From positions 6,500,501 through 6,564,500 of the forward strand of contig NZ_CP012333.1 in NCBI RefSeq assembly GCF_001263205.1: a stretch of DNA of 64,000 nt. Reading direction: 5' to 3'. The notes below the pieces were generated by a model. That model did no database searches. It worked only from the letters and a program-made list of their open reading frames with translations, and had not been told where the DNA came from. The translations under genes were made by a program, and so were the position numbers. Each line of letters starts with the position of its first letter. Position 1 is the stretch's first letter. Below are positions 54,579 to 63,102 of the stretch, in pieces. Source of the DNA: Labilithrix luteola. GTDB lineage: Bacteria; Myxococcota_A; Polyangia; Polyangiales; Polyangiaceae.

Positions 54579-56021
54579 GTGACGATGCTGCGGCTTCACG
54601 GCTTCGCGAGCGTCGATATTCGGGGACCACGCGCGCTTCCGCTGGTGGGAACCGCGCGACGCTTCATCTCCTTCTTGGATGATCCCGTCGGCGTTGTCCT
54701 CGCGCTTCGAAGAATGGGCGACGTGGTCGCCGTCGTCGATCGTAATCCCGCCATCGTCTGCGTCTTCGGACCCGAGCGGAACCGCGAAGTCCTCTCGGAT
54801 CCGGACACCTTCCATAACCCGGAGGACTTCTTCACCGGTCCTGACGGAAGCGCACGCGAGAAGATGCGCGCCATGGTCGTCACCAGCAATGGTGCCGACC
54901 ACCGGCGAAGACGGCGCCTCATGATGCCCGCGTTCCATCGGTCGGCGCTCGACGGCTACGCCGAGGAGATCGTGACGCTCACTCGAAGTCTCGTGGGCGC
55001 TTGGCCGCGAGGCGAGGTCGTGTCACTCGACGGGCTCTGTCGCGAGCTGTCGCTCTGCATCGCTGTCCAATGTTTCTACGGCGTCGACGTGAAGCGAGGC
55101 GCGAGCGTCCTCGGCCAGACCATGGCCGAGTTCGTCCGGCTCGTGACGTCGCCGGCAAACATTCTGTTCCCATTCGACCTACCCGGGACGCCCTACCGCC
55201 GCGGGGTCCAGATCGGCGAGGACCTCGCCTCGCGCATGCTCGCGCTCGTCGAATCGAAGCGTCAGAGCGGCGGACAACGTCGCGATGCCATGGGCCTGCT
55301 CCTCGACGCGCGCGACGAGCATGGCAACGGCCTCACGGCAGACGAGATCGTCGCGCTCGCCGTCGAGCTCTTCATCGCCGGGAGCGAAACATCCTCGATG
55401 GCGCTCACGTGGTGCCTCCTGCTGCTCGATCAACATCCGCGTGTTCTCGAGGCCCTCGCTGCCGAGCTCTCGGACGTTCTGGGGGAGCGCGATCCGAGCC
55501 CGGCCGATCTCCCGAAGTTGCGGCTGCTCGATCGCGTGGTGAAGGAGACGCTCCGCGTGCTGCCGGCCGCGCCGATTCTGTTTCTTCGGTCGGCGACGCG
55601 GGACACGATGCTGGGAGGCAAGGCCATCCCGAAAGGGGCGAATCTCGTGGTGAGCCCGCTCGCAACCCACCACGACGCTTCGCTCTATCCCGACCCCGAC
55701 CGATTTCTTCCCGATCGATGGAAAGAGATCGAGCCGTCGACCTACGCCTACTTCCCGTTCGGCGCCGGTCCGCGCATGTGCGCCGGTGCGCTCTTCGCAA
55801 GTCAGTCTGTCCGCCTGATGCTCGCGATGATCCTGCAGCGGTTCCATCCGCGCACGGTCGACGCTGGGCCCATCGATCGACGGGTGCGCGCGAACATCCT
55901 GAACGCGCAACACGGCGTCCATGCGCGGCTCTGCCCCGTCCGCGCCAACGCCGCGCCGGCTGCGCCTGTACGAGGAAACATCCACGAGCTCGTGAAACTC
56001 GAGAGCCGTGGGCGGTCCTGA
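54579..56021 (+). CDS. Cytochrome P450
   Basis: A 480-residue soluble bacterial P450 (start GTG 54579; ATG 54585 is as likely). I-helix oxygen-binding segment AGSETSS (267-273), K-helix ETLR (Glu323-Arg326), and the haem loop FPFGAGPRMCAG with axial Cys401. PFAM-like features (HHDASLYPDPDRFLPDRW) are normal. The N-terminal WxxP-type linker is ordinary and there is no membrane anchor. It should work with an external ferredoxin system. No biosynthetic cluster surrounds it, so the substrate is unknown. It is preceded by an AT-richer leader. Confidence 0.95.
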   Translation: MTMLRLHGFASVDIRGPRALPLVGTARRFISFLDDPVGVVLALRRMGDVVAVVDRNPAIVCVFGPERNREVLSDPDTFHNPEDFFTGPDGSAREKMRAMVVTSNGADHRRRRRLMMPAFHRSALDGYAEEIVTLTRSLVGAWPRGEVVSLDGLCRELSLCIAVQCFYGVDVKRGASVLGQTMAEFVRLVTSPANILFPFDLPGTPYRRGVQIGEDLASRMLALVESKRQSGGQRRDAMGLLLDARDEHGNGLTADEIVALAVELFIAGSETSSMALTWCLLLLDQHPRVLEALAAELSDVLGERDPSPADLPKLRLLDRVVKETLRVLPAAPILFLRSATRDTMLGGKAIPKGANLVVSPLATHHDASLYPDPDRFLPDRWKEIEPSTYAYFPFGAGPRMCAGALFASQSVRLMLAMILQRFHPRTVDAGPIDRRVRANILNAQHGVHARLCPVRANAAPAAPVRGNIHELVKLESRGRS

Positions 56022-56123
56022 TTCCGAGAGTGAGATTGGAACGGAACGATCCGCTTCTTCCGCGCTGTCCGGAGGAAAGTTGATCCGGGGAGGTGACCGC
56101 GCATTCGGCGTCGGACCTCTGCC

Positions 56124-57386
56124 ATGACCGCTCGCATCGCCCTCGCCTCGTTCCACGATCGTCCGACAAAGACGGAGTTCGGCGCGCTCAGCGACGGAGC
56201 GCGCCTACATGGTACGAGTTCTGCTTCGGCGACACGCGTGAGAGCGAATCGACAAGATCTTCTTCGGTGGTTCGGTGGCACCTTGCTCGCCTTGGCAGGC
56301 TGCCTGTCGGTCGGTTGTTCGGGAGCGGAGCCCGCGGACAGCGAGAGCTCGAATGACGCGCTCACGCGGCCGGCGCACCGCCCGCTCGCGTACTACGAGC
56401 AGATGGCCAACCGCATCATCGGTCACTCCGATGATCCGTCGGCGGCGCCTCGAGACGTCGTCGCGAGGAACGCGCTCATCACGTCCGCGTATGGGCAGCT
56501 CTACAAGAGCAACCCGAACGCCTATCGCTGGGCGGGTCTCGCGCAGCACACCTCGATGGAGGTCGGCCTCGTTCTCAAGGCGACGGGCACGCTGATCGGC
56601 CTGAACCATCCCGCGCTGCCCGGCGAGTCGGCGTCGGAGGCTCAGACCGTCCCGCTGACGACGTTGCTCAGCGCGCAATCGGAGGCGGTCGTGCGCGAGA
56701 TTCACGACTCCTTCGCGCTCGGAAACCTGCGCCTCTACCAAGACGCGATGCCGCTATTCCTCGCGCATGCCGAGGGCGGAATCGACGAAATCCAATATCT
56801 GCAGGACAGCGGCCAGCTCTTCTACGCGGAAGGCAAGCCCGAGGCGAATCGACTCAAGATCGATTGGGCAAAAGCCATCGAGGCTGGCGATTGGCAAGGA
56901 GCGTTCGTCGATTTCGCGCGCTTCGAGCAGTACTACTTCCTGCAAGACGTTCTCTACGTCCCGTACAAGAAGTCCGTCACGCTCCTCGGGCCGACTGCCT
57001 ACCTCTGTTACACGAACAGCTTTCCGCTCGACTGCAACTTCTTCGGTAAGGACCGAGGGCTGTCGCACGACCTCACCGACGTCGAAGATCGCTGGGCGTG
57101 GGTGGCGAACTTCCTCGCGCCGTCGTGGGGGAAGTTCGCCCCTGACGCGGAGCGCCAGGGCAAATGGGCGAACGATCATCGGGTTGCCACTCAAAAGCCC
57201 GTCATCTGCAATTGCTACGCGGGTGAAGACGCGCGCAAGTGTGGTGGCGAGTTGATGGCGTCGCCGGCGAAGGGCGGACACCCCGACAACTGCGTCGTCC
57301 CTGGCCCGATTGCTACGAATGCCGTTTACTACTGCCGCGCCAATCGCTGGCGCCCCGTCTCGCCCGCCGAGAGCTGCGAGCCCTAG
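56124..57386 (+). CDS. Large lipoprotein of unknown function
   Basis: A 420-residue exported protein. The frame starts at ATG 56124; a GTG at 56238 gives a tighter signal peptide, and either leads to the lipobox LSVGC. The body is helix-rich (YYEQMANRIIGHSDDPSAAPRDVVARNALITSAYGQLYKSNPNAYRWAGLAQHTSMEVGLVL) and ends with a Cys-rich tail (ICNCYAGEDARKCGGELMASPAKGGHPDNCVVPG). It may distantly resemble DUF2515-type helical proteins, but I would not name it. Convergent with the PhoU-like gene. Confidence 0.78.
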   Translation: MTARIALASFHDRPTKTEFGALSDGARLHGTSSASATRVRANRQDLLRWFGGTLLALAGCLSVGCSGAEPADSESSNDALTRPAHRPLAYYEQMANRIIGHSDDPSAAPRDVVARNALITSAYGQLYKSNPNAYRWAGLAQHTSMEVGLVLKATGTLIGLNHPALPGESASEAQTVPLTTLLSAQSEAVVREIHDSFALGNLRLYQDAMPLFLAHAEGGIDEIQYLQDSGQLFYAEGKPEANRLKIDWAKAIEAGDWQGAFVDFARFEQYYFLQDVLYVPYKKSVTLLGPTAYLCYTNSFPLDCNFFGKDRGLSHDLTDVEDRWAWVANFLAPSWGKFAPDAERQGKWANDHRVATQKPVICNCYAGEDARKCGGELMASPAKGGHPDNCVVPGPIATNAVYYCRANRWRPVSPAESCEP

Positions 57387-57423
57387 AAGCGGATCGTACG
57401 AACGCGGCGCGCGAGTCTGCGCG

Positions 57424-59388
57424 TCAAGCCATGCTCGTCACGACGCGATCGCGGAGCACGAGAGAAGCGCGCATGAGGGAGTCGACGGCGCGTTCGAGCT
57501 CCGCCGTGACTCGTGAGACGAGGGCGAAGAACTTTCCGGTCGCGCGCGCGTCGGCGGCGAGTCGTGTCGTGGCTCGTCGCTCCGCCTCGTCCATCCGACG
57601 CTCGAGCACCAGGATGCCGTCGACGGCATCGACGACGCCACGCACTTCGAAGGTGCGGCCGTCGGGGCTCGCGTGTTGGGCCGTGGTCACACAGGCGAGC
57701 CACCCCTCGGCGGCGGCCACGACGAGATCGGCGAGCTCCACGAGGCTCGTCCCTCGGGTCTCCGCAGCGAGCTCGCCCGTCGTCGCGGGGAGAAGCGACC
57801 AACGAAAGACGGCTTCTTCCAGCGCGTCCGCGGCGTCGTCGGCGTGCTCGATGAGGCGGAGACACCGCTCCTCGCTGGGGATTCGCTCGACCACGCTTCG
57901 AACGTCCATCACGAGGGCGTCGGCTCGGTGCTCGACGTCCTTGGCGGCGCGCACGGCGTCGGCGGCGCGGGCATCCGGCACAGGAGAGTTGCGGCCGAGC
58001 AGTTCGTGGACCGTGCGGGCGAGCGTCAGCACGAGTCGCGCATGGTCCGTGACCGGTTCGAGTAGCCGCTCGCCACGCGAGCGAACCAGGCGGGCGAGCT
58101 CGGCGCCGAGCTCCGCACGGAGACTCGACGGCGGACGCCACGCGTGCAGGCCTTCGGAGCACGTCCGCAGCGTCGTTCGCAAGAACTCCGCCGCCTGCTC
58201 CGCGCCGAGGATGTCGTCGAGTCGCTCTCCGAAGCGAAGCGGGATTCGCACGACGTCACCCACGATGTCGAACACCCATGGCTTGCCGCCGGCCTCGAGA
58301 AGTCCTCGATGGCCCCAGCCCTCCGAGGCCGCGCGGTCGAGGATCTCGATGGTCGCGGCCTTCGATACGAACGAGCGAATGGCTTTTCTCGCGCGATTCC
58401 AATCGATCAGATAGACGAGTCGGGAGCCCAGAAACGTGAGGAAGCGTTCGAGCTCCTCGGAGCTCGGCGCCTCGTAGATCCCGGTGTGCTGGAAGAAGAC
58501 CTCCGCGTGGGGGATGGTACGCGCCGACCGCGAAGCGACGTCGTCCCAATGCATCGGGAAGCGCGCAAGCAAGCGCTCGAGGAACTCGAGTCTTTGCAAG
58601 TGGACGTCGGTGCTCGTGATGGCCACACGGAGTCCGTCTACGTGGATGACGACCACGTGCGCGGCCGTTTCGCCGAGGTCGTTCTCGAGGACGAGCGTCT
58701 GTCCGCGGCGCGTCGCCATCGTACCCAGACCGGGATGACCGAATTTGACGGCCTCGGTTTCGTGGATGCCACGCATGAACGCGCCGACGAGCACGCGATC
58801 GCGCTCGTGGAGTCCATGGACCTTGGCGCCGTCGATGTCTTCCGTCGCGAGAGACGCTTCGAGCTTGTCGACGGCCTTGTGCAGGTCGAGCACGAGCAAG
58901 TGAAGGCTGTCTGCGTGCGCTCGATCGGACGACGTCAGTGCTTCGACCTCGTCGCCCGTGAGCGTGCTCTCCGTTCGGAGCTCGCACCGGTCTCGCAGCG
59001 CTTCGAGTCGTTCGTCGAACGAGCGAACTTCGACCTCGTCGACGCGTGACGGCGAGGCTGCACGCAGCGGCGCCAGCATGGATTCGGTGTCGTGGAAGGC
59101 GGCGTCGACGATGGTCTTCGCGAGAGGAACACGATAGTCGTCGGCGCGATCGCGACGAGCGTGCGCGATGACGTCGTCGAAGCGCGGGTCGTCGATCCCG
59201 GCAAGCTCCCGATCGGAACGAAGATCGGGGACGAACTCTTCGGCGGTGTCGGCGTGACTCTTGGCGAGCTGAATCAGCGAGAAGAAGAACTTCGCGCGCT
59301 CGTTCGCTGCGAGAGCGCCATGAACGAGACTCGGGACGAGGAGATCGTGTTCGCCCAGCTCGGAGACCACGGCGGCCTTGGTCGACAT
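57424..59388 (-). CDS. Large protein with C-terminal PhoU/DUF47-like domain
   Basis: A 654-residue soluble protein; ATG 59388 follows GAGGG at the right distance and the frame upstream is not conserved. Residues 1-440 are an unrecognised mixed helix/strand region (FDDVIAHARRDRADDYRVPLAKTIVDAAFH; DDWNRARKAIRSFVSKAATIEILDRA). Residues about 490-640 have the PhoU-like DUF47 pattern: VRAAKDVEHRADALVMDVRSVVERIPSEERCLRLIEHADDAADALEEAVFRW, then RRMDEAERRATTRLAADARATGKFFALV. DUF47 proteins usually sit next to Pit-type phosphate transporters, which are absent here. The function of the N-terminal part is unknown. Confidence 0.75.
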   Translation of the reverse strand: MSTKAAVVSELGEHDLLVPSLVHGALAANERAKFFFSLIQLAKSHADTAEEFVPDLRSDRELAGIDDPRFDDVIAHARRDRADDYRVPLAKTIVDAAFHDTESMLAPLRAASPSRVDEVEVRSFDERLEALRDRCELRTESTLTGDEVEALTSSDRAHADSLHLLVLDLHKAVDKLEASLATEDIDGAKVHGLHERDRVLVGAFMRGIHETEAVKFGHPGLGTMATRRGQTLVLENDLGETAAHVVVIHVDGLRVAITSTDVHLQRLEFLERLLARFPMHWDDVASRSARTIPHAEVFFQHTGIYEAPSSEELERFLTFLGSRLVYLIDWNRARKAIRSFVSKAATIEILDRAASEGWGHRGLLEAGGKPWVFDIVGDVVRIPLRFGERLDDILGAEQAAEFLRTTLRTCSEGLHAWRPPSSLRAELGAELARLVRSRGERLLEPVTDHARLVLTLARTVHELLGRNSPVPDARAADAVRAAKDVEHRADALVMDVRSVVERIPSEERCLRLIEHADDAADALEEAVFRWSLLPATTGELAAETRGTSLVELADLVVAAAEGWLACVTTAQHASPDGRTFEVRGVVDAVDGILVLERRMDEAERRATTRLAADARATGKFFALVSRVTAELERAVDSLMRASLVLRDRVVTSMA

Positions 59389-59691
59389 GGCGCCCTCAAC
59401 GACCGAGAGCGCTGCGGCTCGGGTGATCGGGCCGATCGTCGAGCTCGCGCTTCCACTTGCGGTCGAGGAGGAGCTCGGCGCAACTGCGCCTCCGACGGTC
59501 GAGGCCGTAGCCGAGCCGAGCTCTCTGAATGGCTCTTTGGAGCGAGAAAGAAGGGAAGGGCGGGCGTGATTCAGCGGCCATGGGAGCGCTCTCCTTCGTG
59601 CGCGCGTGCCTGCGTGCGTGGTCGTGGACGCGAACGCATCGAGCAAGGCGCGCGCCACGAACGAGGGCTCTGCTCGTGCCGCCCCCGCGCT

Positions 59692-60024
59692 TCACCGCTT
59701 GCTCAGGCGTCGCGCGAGCTCGCTCACGAGGGGATACTCGTAGTCATCACCGCTGAGCACGCGGATAGCCGCGTAGACGTGGAAACCGAGGAAGACCGGA
59801 ATCGCCAGGCCGCACGTGGCAAGGCTCACCAGCGTTCCGAGCGCCGACCAGAGCAGCGCCTGCATCGCTTGATGCTCCACGAACGGCGAGTGATCCTTCT
59901 CGGCGAACCACACGAGCAGCGGCGCCAAGAACCACGCCACGCACGTTCCTGCATGCGCGACGGCAGCAGCAACGCGTTCGTTGTGCGAGACCGAGGACTG
60001 GACGACGGGGAGCGACGTGTTCAT
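59692..60024 (-). CDS. DUF4870-type small membrane protein
   Basis: A 110-residue membrane protein with three hydrophobic segments (about 22-42, 55-75, 76-95). The pattern AHAGTCVAWFLAPLLVWFAEKDHSPFVEHQAMQALLW ... IPVFLGFHVYAAIRVLSGDDYEYPLVSELARRL matches the DUF4870 (Tic20-like) family of small membrane proteins whose function is unclear. Same strand as the PhoU-like gene, 303 bp upstream of it. Confidence 0.88.
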   Translation of the reverse strand: MNTSLPVVQSSVSHNERVAAAVAHAGTCVAWFLAPLLVWFAEKDHSPFVEHQAMQALLWSALGTLVSLATCGLAIPVFLGFHVYAAIRVLSGDDYEYPLVSELARRLSKR

Positions 60025-60126
60025 GCCCAGACCGTCGTCCCAGCCCGCCGCGAAATTTCACTAGGGCCGACGAATTCGTAAGCGCCTGGATTTGCGGCGC
60101 TTCGACCCCCGACCCCCCGGATCGCC

Positions 60127-61461
60127 CTACTTCTTCTTGTGCAGGATGATCCCGTCGCCGACGGCGTAGAGGTTCGAGCCGCTCGAGCCGTGGATGGCGC
60201 GAAGATCTTTCGTCGTGCCGCTGGCCACGGCGGTCCAAGCGCCGGGCGCGCTCGAGTGAAGGATGGTGCCGCCGCTGCCGACCGCCCACAGATCCTTCGT
60301 CGAGGTTCCCCAGATGCCAGCGAGTGCGGGCGTTCCGGTGTACTCGACGGCGAGGCCGGAGCCGCAGCCCGTCCCTCGGGAAATCGAGCCATCCGATGCG
60401 ACGACGACGACGTTCGGGCCGTCCGTCCAAACGCCCGTGAACGTCCTGCTCGCGGGGGTGAGCGTGGTGGCACTGCCGCCGAATCCGCCATTACTCGATG
60501 AATAGTAAGCGAGCGTGGCGTTGGCGCCAGCGGCGCACAGACCGATGCTTCCGCCGCCGGCAGCGTTGTGGTTGCCAGAGGCTCCGAAGACCGCGGTTCC
60601 GACCGGATAGCTCTGAGGAAGATTCGGCGCGGCGCCTTCGTCGAGCGAGAGCCACTTGCCGCCTTCGCCGAGCGCGAAGACGTTCTTCTGCTGCGCGCCG
60701 GCGGGCGTAGCCCACAGCGCATTGATGGCGCTCGGCCCTCCCGCGGGGACAGCGACGGTGTCGAAGCCCGTCGACGACGGTTTCTGCACGATGAGCGTGG
60801 GGCCTGCGCCGCCCACGTAGACGTAGCCTCCGGAGGACGCATAGACCGAGCGCAGCTCGTTGCTCCCGGCGGGGGCGGCTTGTGCGGTCCAGCCGTTGCC
60901 GTTGGAGACGATGACGCGGCCGCTATCGCCGACGGCATAGACGTGCGTCGAATCCTTCACGTGAACGGCGCGCAAGCTGTTGGCTACGCCGTCGCTCGTG
61001 GTCTCGGGCGTGAAGACGGAGCTGTCGCCCGCGAGCTGCGCCGAGAGCGTGCCGATCGTCAGCGTTGCGGTCGCCGCGCCTTCGGCGGCCGGCTTGAACG
61101 CGAGGCGCGCAGTGCAACTCTCGCCGGCCGCGAGTGCCTTGCCGACGCACCCGTCGGAGGCGATCTGGAACGACGAGGCGTTCGCTCCCGTCACGGTTGC
61201 CTTCTCGAGCGCCGGCGCCGCCGCGGTTCCTTTGTTCGTCACCACGAGGTCCCGTTCCTCGGACGTGTCGCCCGGGGCGGTGACCGGGAACGTGACGTTC
61301 AGGGGATCGATCGTGAGCGTGGCGTTGCCACCGCCCGGGTTCGTCGACGAGTCGACTCCTGCGTCGTTGCCGCCGTTGACCACGCCGGGGGCGGGCGGCG
61401 GGTCGTCTCCCACGCAAGCGGTAAGCATCGAAAGGAGAAGGGCGGCGGTACGAACGCGCAT
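60127..61461 (-). CDS. Lipoprotein with Ig-like (ASPM/Hydin-type) and beta-propeller domains
   Basis: A 444-residue exported lipoprotein (ATG 61461, lipobox LTAC near residue 16). A Gly/Asn/Pro linker precedes an Ig-like domain of the ASPM-SPD2-Hydin or choice-of-anchor type (about 50-150: LNVTFPVTAPGDTSEERDLVVTNKGTAAAPALEKATVTGANASSFQI ... TARLAFKPAAEGAATATLTIG). The C-terminal 270 residues are repeated beta-propeller-like units containing W and DLWAVGSGGTILHSSAPGAW. Such proteins are common on myxobacterial surfaces. The ligand is unknown. Confidence 0.85.
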   Translation of the reverse strand: MRVRTAALLLSMLTACVGDDPPPAPGVVNGGNDAGVDSSTNPGGGNATLTIDPLNVTFPVTAPGDTSEERDLVVTNKGTAAAPALEKATVTGANASSFQIASDGCVGKALAAGESCTARLAFKPAAEGAATATLTIGTLSAQLAGDSSVFTPETTSDGVANSLRAVHVKDSTHVYAVGDSGRVIVSNGNGWTAQAAPAGSNELRSVYASSGGYVYVGGAGPTLIVQKPSSTGFDTVAVPAGGPSAINALWATPAGAQQKNVFALGEGGKWLSLDEGAAPNLPQSYPVGTAVFGASGNHNAAGGGSIGLCAAGANATLAYYSSSNGGFGGSATTLTPASRTFTGVWTDGPNVVVVASDGSISRGTGCGSGLAVEYTGTPALAGIWGTSTKDLWAVGSGGTILHSSAPGAWTAVASGTTKDLRAIHGSSGSNLYAVGDGIILHKKK

Positions 61462-61608
61462 TGCCACCGATGGTAATCGAAACGAGCCACCGGCGTCATG
61501 GGCTCACCGTCCGGCCCCTCGTCTGCGTGCGCGTGAAATCGACGTGGGACATGCGAGCGTATTCCGCGTAAATTCGCGTCAGGCTCGAGATCGACCGGTC
61601 GAAGAACA

Positions 61609-62067
61609 ATGAATGCTCCGAAGCAGCCGCGTCCCTGGTGGAAGGTTCTCCTCTACGTGGTCGGAGGCTTTCTACTCCTGCTCGGTTTCATCATCGCCGG
61701 CGCGGTCATGTGGCTCAACTCCAACAAGGAGCGCCTTCTCGCGAAAGCCGACGAGACGCGGCGCGAAGCCGAGACGTTCGCGCAGCAGACCGATCAGAGC
61801 GGCTGCGTCGACGAAGGCGTGCGTCGCGCATCGGCCTGCGTCGGCATTCTCTGCGAGGCGAACGTCAACGTCTTCATCTCCGCGTGCAGCCAGCATGCGA
61901 AGCCCACGCCGGGGCTCTGCGAGAAGTTTCCGGCCACGGACAAGGTCGTCGACTCGGCGCTCTGGGCGGTCGACGAGTGCAAGCGACGCGGGTTTGCGGG
62001 CAACGAGCGATGCGGCCGCGTTCTCGGAAACGCGGCTCGCACGTTGTGCCCGTCATCGAAGAACTAG
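61609..62067 (+). CDS. Single-pass membrane protein of unknown function
   Basis: A 152-residue protein with one N-terminal membrane helix (about 10-35, WWKVLLYVVGGFLLLLGFIIAGAVMWL) and an extracytoplasmic or cytoplasmic domain with six Cys (SGCVDEGVRRASACVGILCEANVNVFISACSQHAKPTPGLCEKFPATDKVVDSALWAVDECKRRGFAGNERC). The Cys number suits disulfides, arguing for a domain outside the cytoplasm. The family is not recognised. Convergent with the lipoprotein at 62075. Confidence 0.75.
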   Translation: MNAPKQPRPWWKVLLYVVGGFLLLLGFIIAGAVMWLNSNKERLLAKADETRREAETFAQQTDQSGCVDEGVRRASACVGILCEANVNVFISACSQHAKPTPGLCEKFPATDKVVDSALWAVDECKRRGFAGNERCGRVLGNAARTLCPSSKN

Positions 62068-62074
62068 AGAGCCT

Positions 62075-62701
62075 CTACTTACCGCTCGCCTTCGCCGCGG
62101 GCGCGGCCGGGGCTGACGTCGTCGCCGTCGTTCCCTCGGGCACGCGGAACTTCCATCGCGCGTCGCCGACCTGGAGGAACGTGGAGCTCATGGTGAGTGC
62201 CGGCTTGCCGCTGGTGTCCTTGTTCGGCACGCAGCTGTCGATGACCTGCTCCCAGACCTCGAGTCCCTGGTTGTTGCTCGTGCAGTGCCCCACCTTGTGC
62301 GGTTCGGACGACTCGATGCTGGTCGTCATGCCCGCGAGGAGACCGCTCTCGCCGCTGCCGTCCGACTGAGCGCTGAAGCTTCGCTTGCCCGGCGAGCCGA
62401 AGGCGTTGCCGAGTAGCTTGTACGTCTTGCCCTTCACGCAGATCTGCTCGTTGGTCGCCGTAACCGTGAGCTCGTCCTGGATGGGCCACGTGGTGCAGGC
62501 TCGCTCGCCTTCGAACGGCACGCTCGCCGGCTTGTCGGACCACGCGAGCGGCTGTCCCTTGAGCGGGTTTTCGCCGGCTCGCGCATTGAGGTTGCCCAAG
62601 GGGCCCGGCAGGAGCGAGCAGCCGCCGAGGACGAACGCGCCGAGAGCGAACGACGACACCAGTGCGGCAGCCGAGAGAGTGCGAGCGAGCGTCGAATTCA
62701 T
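62075..62701 (-). CDS. Lipoprotein of unknown function
   Basis: A 208-residue exported protein (signal peptide and lipobox VLGGC, Cys28). A compact domain of about 150 residues follows (ACTTWPIQDELTVTATNEQICVKGKTYKLLGNAFGSPG ... HCTSNNQGLEVWEQVIDSCVPN) ending in an Ala/Pro/Thr-rich tail. Cys residues may pair. No family recognised. It ends 8 bp from the convergent membrane protein gene, and the start ATG is at 62701. Confidence 0.75.
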   Translation of the reverse strand: MNSTLARTLSAAALVSSFALGAFVLGGCSLLPGPLGNLNARAGENPLKGQPLAWSDKPASVPFEGERACTTWPIQDELTVTATNEQICVKGKTYKLLGNAFGSPGKRSFSAQSDGSGESGLLAGMTTSIESSEPHKVGHCTSNNQGLEVWEQVIDSCVPNKDTSGKPALTMSSTFLQVGDARWKFRVPEGTTATTSAPAAPAAKASGK

Positions 62702-62792
62702 CGAAAGTGACCTCCGCGATGGTTCTACGCGGCGAGGAAAGATTTCTTCCTCGTGCCAGCTTCGGCCGGTTTCTTCGCGGGCGCCGGCCGCT

Positions 62793-63050
62793 TCAGGGCA
62801 CGTAGCGCCGCAGAAGAGCGCCTTCCGGCAGCTCGATGACCTGCTCGGCCACGCGCCCGCCCCCCAGCTCGATCGAGAAGTGGAGCGATGGGGGACCGCC
62901 CCCGGCGTCCCACTCGAAGCGTCCCGTCAACCAGCCACCCGAGCAGCAGAGCTGCACGATGTCTCCGCCGCTCAGCGGGCGCTCCTCGAGAAACCAGCGC
63001 ATCGAACCCTGGGCATATCCTTGCCGGAGAGACTCGCCTTCGGACGACAT
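62793..63050 (-). CDS. Small DUF5348-like protein
   Basis: An 85-residue soluble protein (start ATG 63050). SGGDIVQLCCSGGWLTGRFEWDAGGGPPSLHFSIELGGGRVAEQVIELPEGALLRRY forms a beta-rich small domain resembling DUF5348. No signal peptide or membrane helix. Codon use is typical of the window. The call is a motif resemblance only; the function is unknown. Confidence 0.6.
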   Translation of the reverse strand: MSSEGESLRQGYAQGSMRWFLEERPLSGGDIVQLCCSGGWLTGRFEWDAGGGPPSLHFSIELGGGRVAEQVIELPEGALLRRYVP

Positions 63051-63102
63051 GGCGCGACGATAGCGCGAAGAGCCGCCGTCAGCATCGAAGGGTGATGGGC
63101 GC

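Noticed and set aside
54579..56021. P450 as part of a natural-product cluster
   Set aside because: No polyketide, peptide or terpene synthase or resistance gene is present within the window.
59389..59691. N-terminal extension of the PhoU-like gene up to 59658
   Set aside because: The extension is Arg/Ser/Thr-rich without a domain; GAGGG precedes the ATG at 59388, which is the better start.
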